Part shown: piece by piece, positions 5,067 through 6,077 of the stretch
How positions within the stretch are numbered: position 1 is the first letter of the stretch
Layout of the letters: the number at the start of each line of letters is the position of its first letter
Source of the DNA: Bacteroidota bacterium
Lineage (GTDB): Bacteria; Bacteroidota; Bacteroidia; Bacteroidales; JAAYUG01
Length of the DNA: 6,077 bases
Direction of reading: 5' to 3'
Assembly (NCBI GenBank): GCA_021812865.1
Contig: JAKAMP010000194.1
Span: forward strand, 1 to 6,077
Translations under genes and position numbers: made by a program
Notes under the pieces: model-generated
What the model was told of the DNA's origin: nothing
The model's input: only the letters and a program-made list of their open reading frames with translations
The model's database searches: none

Positions 5067-6077
5067 ATGAAAGCAAGTACCCTTTATTCGGTCATTATCT
5101 CACTTATCGTAGCCCTGGGCGGATTTCTCCTGGGATTTGACAGTGCGGTTATATCGGGCGCCACGCCGTTTTACAAAAGCTTTTTCCAGCTCGATTCCGG
5201 TTCCTACCTGATTGGTTTTTCAGTAGCTGCCATTATCCTGGGAGCCATTCTCGGAAACATCGTAGCAGGTCCGCTGGCCGACCGGTTTGGCAGGAAAATC
5301 ATCCTGATCATTACGGCCTTTCTGTTCAGTTTTGCGGCCTTGGGTTGCGCCCTTTCAGGCAGCATTACCTTTTTCATTACGGCAAGGATCATCGGAGGAC
5401 TGGGCGTTGGGATGGCCATTCTTGTGGCGCCCATGTACATTGCAGAAATTGCGCCCAAGAAGCTGCGCGGAACACTGGTAACCTTCAACCAGTTGAATAT
5501 TGTTCTGGGCATCTCGGTTGCCTTCTTTTCAAATTACATCATCCTTAACAGGGTTACCGATCCAACGATGAACTGGCGCTGGATGCTGGGAGTCGGCGTT
5601 GTGCCTGCCTTTCTTTACTTTGTGCTTCTTTTCATAGTGCCCGGCAGCCCGCGCTGGCTTGTCCTGGTAGGCCGTGACGAGGAAGCAAAAAGAGTGATCC
5701 GCAAGGTGAACGGGGAAGACCAGGTAGAACCGGTATACAAAGAAATCAAGGCGAACATCGAAAGCAGCAAGAATATTGAGCGGGGCAGCTGGCGGGATGT
5801 GTTTTCGAAAAATATGAAAACCGTGCTCATTGTAGGTTTCGGAATCGCCTTCTTCCAGCAGATTACTGGCATCAATGCCATATTTTACTATGCGCCTATG
5901 ATCTTCGAGATGGCCGGAGGAGGCAAGGATGTCGCCTTCATGCAGGCTGCCATACTGGGCGTTACCAATGTGATCATGACCCTGGTATCCATGGCCCTTA
6001 TCGACCGGTTAGGACGCAAGCCCCTGCTGATCATCGGTTCTATCGGAATATTGCTGTCCAGGTCGCTGGTAGGGGGT
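5067..6077 (+). CDS. Sugar-porter-family MFS transporter, XylE-like (3' end outside window)
   Basis: The frame runs open from ATG 5067 to the window end, 337 codons, roughly 70 percent of a usual sugar porter of about 480. A TGA in frame at 5061-5063 fixes this ATG as the start. Family signatures appear in order: GFDSAVISGA (residues 23-32), ADRFGRK (71-77), RIIGGLGVGMA (107-117) with IAEIAPKKLRG (125-135), PGSPRWL (192-198), QQITGINAIFYYAP (264-277) and DRLGRK (313-318). By alignment to E. coli XylE, Asp25 and Arg107 match the Asp27/Arg133 proton-coupling pair, and Gln142, Gln264, Gln265 and Asn270 match sugar-binding residues, which points to a proton-coupled importer of xylose, arabinose, glucose or a related sugar. 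The usual PESPR motif reads PGSPR here. The leader is A-rich without a Shine-Dalgarno sequence. The gene is divergent from the anion permease across 201 bp. Confidence 0.9.
   Translation, partial: MKASTLYSVIISLIVALGGFLLGFDSAVISGATPFYKSFFQLDSGSYLIGFSVAAIILGAILGNIVAGPLADRFGRKIILIITAFLFSFAALGCALSGSITFFITARIIGGLGVGMAILVAPMYIAEIAPKKLRGTLVTFNQLNIVLGISVAFFSNYIILNRVTDPTMNWRWMLGVGVVPAFLYFVLLFIVPGSPRWLVLVGRDEEAKRVIRKVNGEDQVEPVYKEIKANIESSKNIERGSWRDVFSKNMKTVLIVGFGIAFFQQITGINAIFYYAPMIFEMAGGGKDVAFMQAAILGVTNVIMTLVSMALIDRLGRKPLLIIGSIGILLSRSLVGG

Overview
The window reads as ordinary chromosomal DNA of a member of the Bacteroidota, probably a Bacteroidales-like environmental or gut lineage. The reasons are the protein families (a FucP-type sugar permease as found in Bacteroidota, a DUF2156 protein with the block pattern common there), A-rich leaders without clear Shine-Dalgarno sequences in front of the genes, and at least one sequence close to the Bacteroidota promoter pattern TTTG - about 20 bp - TAnnTTTG. 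This placement is inferred from what is visible, not from any search.

Layout. Left (1-1841, + strand): the 3' end of a large protein resembling the C-terminal domains of a family 42-type glycoside hydrolase (beta-galactosidase), followed after 67 bp by a complete FucP-family sugar:H+ symporter. Together they look like the end of a sugar-release-and-uptake operon. Middle (1842-2137): a 296 bp convergent intergenic region packed with two short-period arrays. One is a composite 8-bp/27-bp array carrying GC-rich palindromes (1869-1978) and the other a degenerate 11-bp array (2024-2078). Right-middle (2138-4865, - strand): in transcription order, an SLC13/ArsB-like anion permease, a GNAT acetyltransferase 29 bp downstream (probably one transcript), and a DUF2156 protein, which has its own promoter candidate. 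Right (4866-6077): a 201 bp divergent intergenic region with several operator- or attenuator-like signals, then a sugar-porter (XylE-type) MFS transporter running off the window end.

Working picture: oligosaccharide-derived hexoses or deoxyhexoses are freed by the hydrolase and imported by FucP. A second, unrelated sugar transporter family is encoded about 3.2 kb away on the same strand. The minus-strand genes between them are not obviously part of sugar use: an anion permease, a small-molecule or protein N-acetyltransferase, and a possible aminoacyl-tRNA-dependent transferase of the LPG-synthase C-terminal superfamily. I see no CRISPR array, RNA gene, transposase, phage gene or defence system. 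The most unusual content is the structured repeat region between the two convergent genes; the rest is recognisable housekeeping and metabolic content.
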